This document shows, one piece after another, positions 6,226 through 8,139 of a DNA stretch of 8,139 nucleotides; position 1 is the first letter of the stretch; every line of letters begins with the position of its first letter. The stretch lies in contig JAJZPD010000031.1 of NCBI GenBank assembly GCA_021811305.1, forward strand, positions 1 to 8,139, read 5' to 3'. This DNA comes from a bacterium (GTDB lineage: Bacteria; Patescibacteriota; Minisyncoccia; UBA6257; Colwellbacteraceae). The notes below the pieces were generated by a model. That model was not told where the DNA came from, did no database searches, and was given only the letters and a program-made list of their open reading frames with translations. Position numbers and translations under genes: made by a program.

Positions 6226-7854
6226 TTAGTAATCCATCTCCCCGTATTCCCCATGGTCATGTCCCTCCTTATCTTTCTTCTCGGGAATATCAGCCACAAC
6301 CGCCTCGGTGATCAATAACATTGAGGCGACGGAGATGGCGTTTTCCAAAGCGGTGCGCGTAACTTTTGTAGGGTCGATTATTCCGGCTTCGATCAAGCTT
6401 TCGTATTGGCCGGTGGCCGCGTTAAAACCAAAGTCTTCCTTTCCTTCCTTAACCTTATGCAAGACGACGGCTCCGTCGTAACCGGCGTTTTTGGCGATCT
6501 GCTGGATCGGAGCATACAATCCGTCGCGGATTATTTTCATGCCGACGCTTTCCGGCTTAGCCGGGTCAATCTCTTTTTCCAGGACCGACGCGGCGCGCAC
6601 CAGAGCGACTCCGCCTCCGGGGACGATCCCCTCCTCGATTGCCGCCTTGGTCGCCTGAACCGCGTCCTCGATGCGGTGCTGCCTCTCTTTCTGCTCGACT
6701 TCGGTAGCCGCCCCGACTTTGATGACCGCCACGCCTCCCGAAAGTTTGCCCAACCTCTCCTGCAGCTTCTCCCGGTCAAACTCCGAATCGGCTTTTTCCA
6801 ACTGAACCTTGATCTGGGCTATTCTCTTCTCGATATTCGCCTTCTCGCCCTTGCCGCCGACGATAACAGTCGCATCCTTGGACGAAACTACCCGGTGCGC
6901 CTGTCCCAGCGCGGTAACATCGGTGTTGGCCAATTTTTTACCCAGCTCCTCGGAGACAAATTCCGCGCCGGTCACCGCAGCGATATCTTCCAACATCTCT
7001 TTGCGGCGGTCGCCGAATCCCGGCGCTTTGACCGCCAAGACGTTAAAAATGCCGCGCAACTTATTGACGACTAAAGTCGCCAATGCCTCGCCATCCACAT
7101 CGTCGGCGACTATAAACAACTCCTTCTTCCCGCTCTGAATCAACTTTTCAAGAAGAGGCAATAGGTCGGAGATGGAAGAAATCTTCTGGTCGGTCACCAG
7201 GATGTACGGATTTTCCATTACCGCCTCCATCTTCTCGCTGTTCGTTACCATATAGGCGGAGATGTAGCCGCGATCGAACTGCATCCCTTCGACCATCTCC
7301 TTGGAAAGACCGAGGGTCTGCGACTCCTCGACGGTTACCACCCCGTCCTTGCCGACCTTCTCGATAATCTCAGCGATCATCTGTCCGACCTCCGGATCGC
7401 GGGCCGAATTGGTCGCCACCTGGGCAATCTCTTCCTTGTTGTTTATCTTTCGGGAAACCTCCTTAAGGCTCTTTACCACGCTCTCCTTGGCCTTCTGAAT
7501 ACCCTCGTAAATAGCCACGGTATCGGCTCCGGCGGTGACATTCTTCAGCCCCTCGCCGACGAAAATCTGCGCCAAAAGAGTGGCGGTCGTCGTTCCATCT
7601 CCGGCTATATCCCCCGTTTTAGAAGCCACCTCTTTTACCAGAGAAGCGCCGATATTCTCGATCTTGTCCTCCAACTCTATCTCTTTGGCGATAGTCACGC
7701 CATCATGGGTCACGATCGGCGAGCCATAGCTTTTGCCCAAGACCACCGCGCGGCCCTTCGGCCCCAGTGTGACTTTGACCGCGTCCGCCAGCTTGTCGAC
7801 TCCTTTTTTCAAAGCGCCTCGCGCTTTTTCATCGAATAAAATTTGTTTAGGCAT
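6226..7854 (-). CDS. groEL: Chaperonin GroEL (Hsp60), complete
   Basis: ATP-driven double-ring cytosolic chaperonin that folds proteins with GroES. The protein is complete at 542 residues, close to the usual 540-550. Visible family landmarks are TLGPKGR (29-35), HDGVTIAKEI (50-59), the nucleotide-binding GDGTTT (85-90), the apical-domain EGMQFDRGY (189-197), KAPGFGDRR (276-284), LSGGVAVIKVGAATEVE (371-387) and the chaperonin signature AAIEEGIVPGGG (404-415). The catalytic aspartates equivalent to E. coli D52, D87 and D398 are present at D51, D86 and D397, so it should be an active ATPase. The last 18 residues are charged and His/Tyr-containing (ending GHDHGEYGEMDY) instead of the common Gly-Gly-Met repeats. 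The start is ATG, 22 nt after groES. The upstream sequence is A-rich with no Shine-Dalgarno match. The stop is TAA, after which a heptad-repeat spacer leads to lemA. Confidence 0.98.
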   Translation of the reverse strand: MPKQILFDEKARGALKKGVDKLADAVKVTLGPKGRAVVLGKSYGSPIVTHDGVTIAKEIELEDKIENIGASLVKEVASKTGDIAGDGTTTATLLAQIFVGEGLKNVTAGADTVAIYEGIQKAKESVVKSLKEVSRKINNKEEIAQVATNSARDPEVGQMIAEIIEKVGKDGVVTVEESQTLGLSKEMVEGMQFDRGYISAYMVTNSEKMEAVMENPYILVTDQKISSISDLLPLLEKLIQSGKKELFIVADDVDGEALATLVVNKLRGIFNVLAVKAPGFGDRRKEMLEDIAAVTGAEFVSEELGKKLANTDVTALGQAHRVVSSKDATVIVGGKGEKANIEKRIAQIKVQLEKADSEFDREKLQERLGKLSGGVAVIKVGAATEVEQKERQHRIEDAVQATKAAIEEGIVPGGGVALVRAASVLEKEIDPAKPESVGMKIIRDGLYAPIQQIAKNAGYDGAVVLHKVKEGKEDFGFNAATGQYESLIEAGIIDPTKVTRTALENAISVASMLLITEAVVADIPEKKDKEGHDHGEYGEMDY

Positions 7855-7876
7855 TTGTTTCTATATTTTTTAGCGA

Positions 7877-8139
7877 CTACTCTTCAATGACGGCCAAGAC
7901 GTCGTCCTCGTCTCCCACCAGGTATTTTTTCTCGTCGATCTCAATCTCGTCCGGACCGTATTTTTTGAAAAGCACCGTGTCGCCGACTTTTACCGACATT
8001 TGCACCCTCTCGCCCTTCTCGTTCAGGCGTCCGGGCCCAATGGCCAAAACTTTGCCTTTCATCGGCCTTTCTTTTTCCACGGTGTCGGGAATCACTATTC
8101 CCGACTTGGTTTTCTTCTCCTCTTCGAGAGGCTCAAGAA
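7877..8139 (-). CDS. groES: Co-chaperonin GroES (Hsp10), 5'-truncated by the window edge
   Basis: GroES forms the heptameric lid of the cytosolic GroEL chamber and drives encapsulation and release of folding substrates. Eighty-six residues are visible. The usual family length is about 95-100, so roughly the first ten residues and the start codon lie beyond the right edge. The visible part begins LEPLEEEKKTKSGIVIPD, which contains the mobile loop with its hydrophobic Ile-Val-Ile tripeptide that docks on GroEL. It continues through KGKVLAIGPG and the VGDTVLFKKYG core strand and ends with a typical YLVGDEDDVLAVIEE tail. A GTG at 8093-8095 could be mistaken for a start, but the frame stays open and conserved upstream of it, so it encodes the internal Val of the mobile loop. 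The stop is TAG. groEL follows after 22 nt, the standard groES-groEL operon order. Any CIRCE, HrcA or sigma-32 control site would lie outside the window. Confidence 0.96.
   Translation of the reverse strand, partial: LEPLEEEKKTKSGIVIPDTVEKERPMKGKVLAIGPGRLNEKGERVQMSVKVGDTVLFKKYGPDEIEIDEKKYLVGDEDDVLAVIEE

Noticed and set aside
6214..6230. Possible -10 promoter box (TATAAA-like on the minus strand) at the groEL stop, ahead of lemA
   Set aside because: No -35 element is found at a suitable distance, and AT-rich repeat DNA yields such matches by chance.
7877..8095. 72-codon groES starting at the GTG at 8095
   Set aside because: The conserved GroES sequence continues in frame upstream to the window edge, so this GTG is an internal Val codon of the mobile loop.

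Overview
All recognisable genes in this window lie on the minus strand, packed head to tail with gaps of 6 to 77 nt, so the annotation reads from the right edge to the left. In transcription order they are: groES (cut by the right edge), groEL, lemA, htpX, a 604-residue protein carrying an HEXXH zinc-protease motif, a 132-residue unknown protein, a 783-residue coupling-protein-like ATPase of the VirD4/TraD/HerA group, and the first 15 codons of a further gene cut by the left edge. There is no gene-free stretch longer than 80 nt, and I see no tRNA, rRNA, CRISPR array or insertion sequence.

The organism is most likely a member of the Candidate Phyla Radiation (Patescibacteria, probably Parcubacteria-like). 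This is inference. It rests on the GroEL sequence type, whose C terminus lacks the usual Gly-Gly-Met tail, on the stand-alone membrane-anchored coupling ATPase with a small partner gene, on the near absence of Shine-Dalgarno sequences, and on heptad-repeat intergenic DNA. The standard code is used: TGA is a stop in the 132-residue gene and Trp codons are TGG.

Region by region: 6226-8139 holds the chaperonin pair groES-groEL. Region 5554-6225 holds lemA between two intergenic segments, each built of 7-nt repeats. The segment between lemA and htpX is two inverted heptad arrays that can fold into a 28-position RNA stem in the sense transcript. Region 4660-5553 holds the membrane zinc protease HtpX, followed 9 nt later by a second, unfamiliar candidate metallopeptidase (2836-4650). 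Region 53-2799 holds a translationally coupled pair, the small unknown protein and the ATPase.

The right half (groES, groEL, lemA, htpX and possibly the 604-residue protein) reads as a protein-quality-control cluster covering cytosolic folding and membrane proteolysis. The left half reads as part of a DNA- or macromolecule-transfer function. No promoter was found inside the window. The promoter for groESL must lie beyond the right edge, and nothing shows whether the whole set is one transcript.
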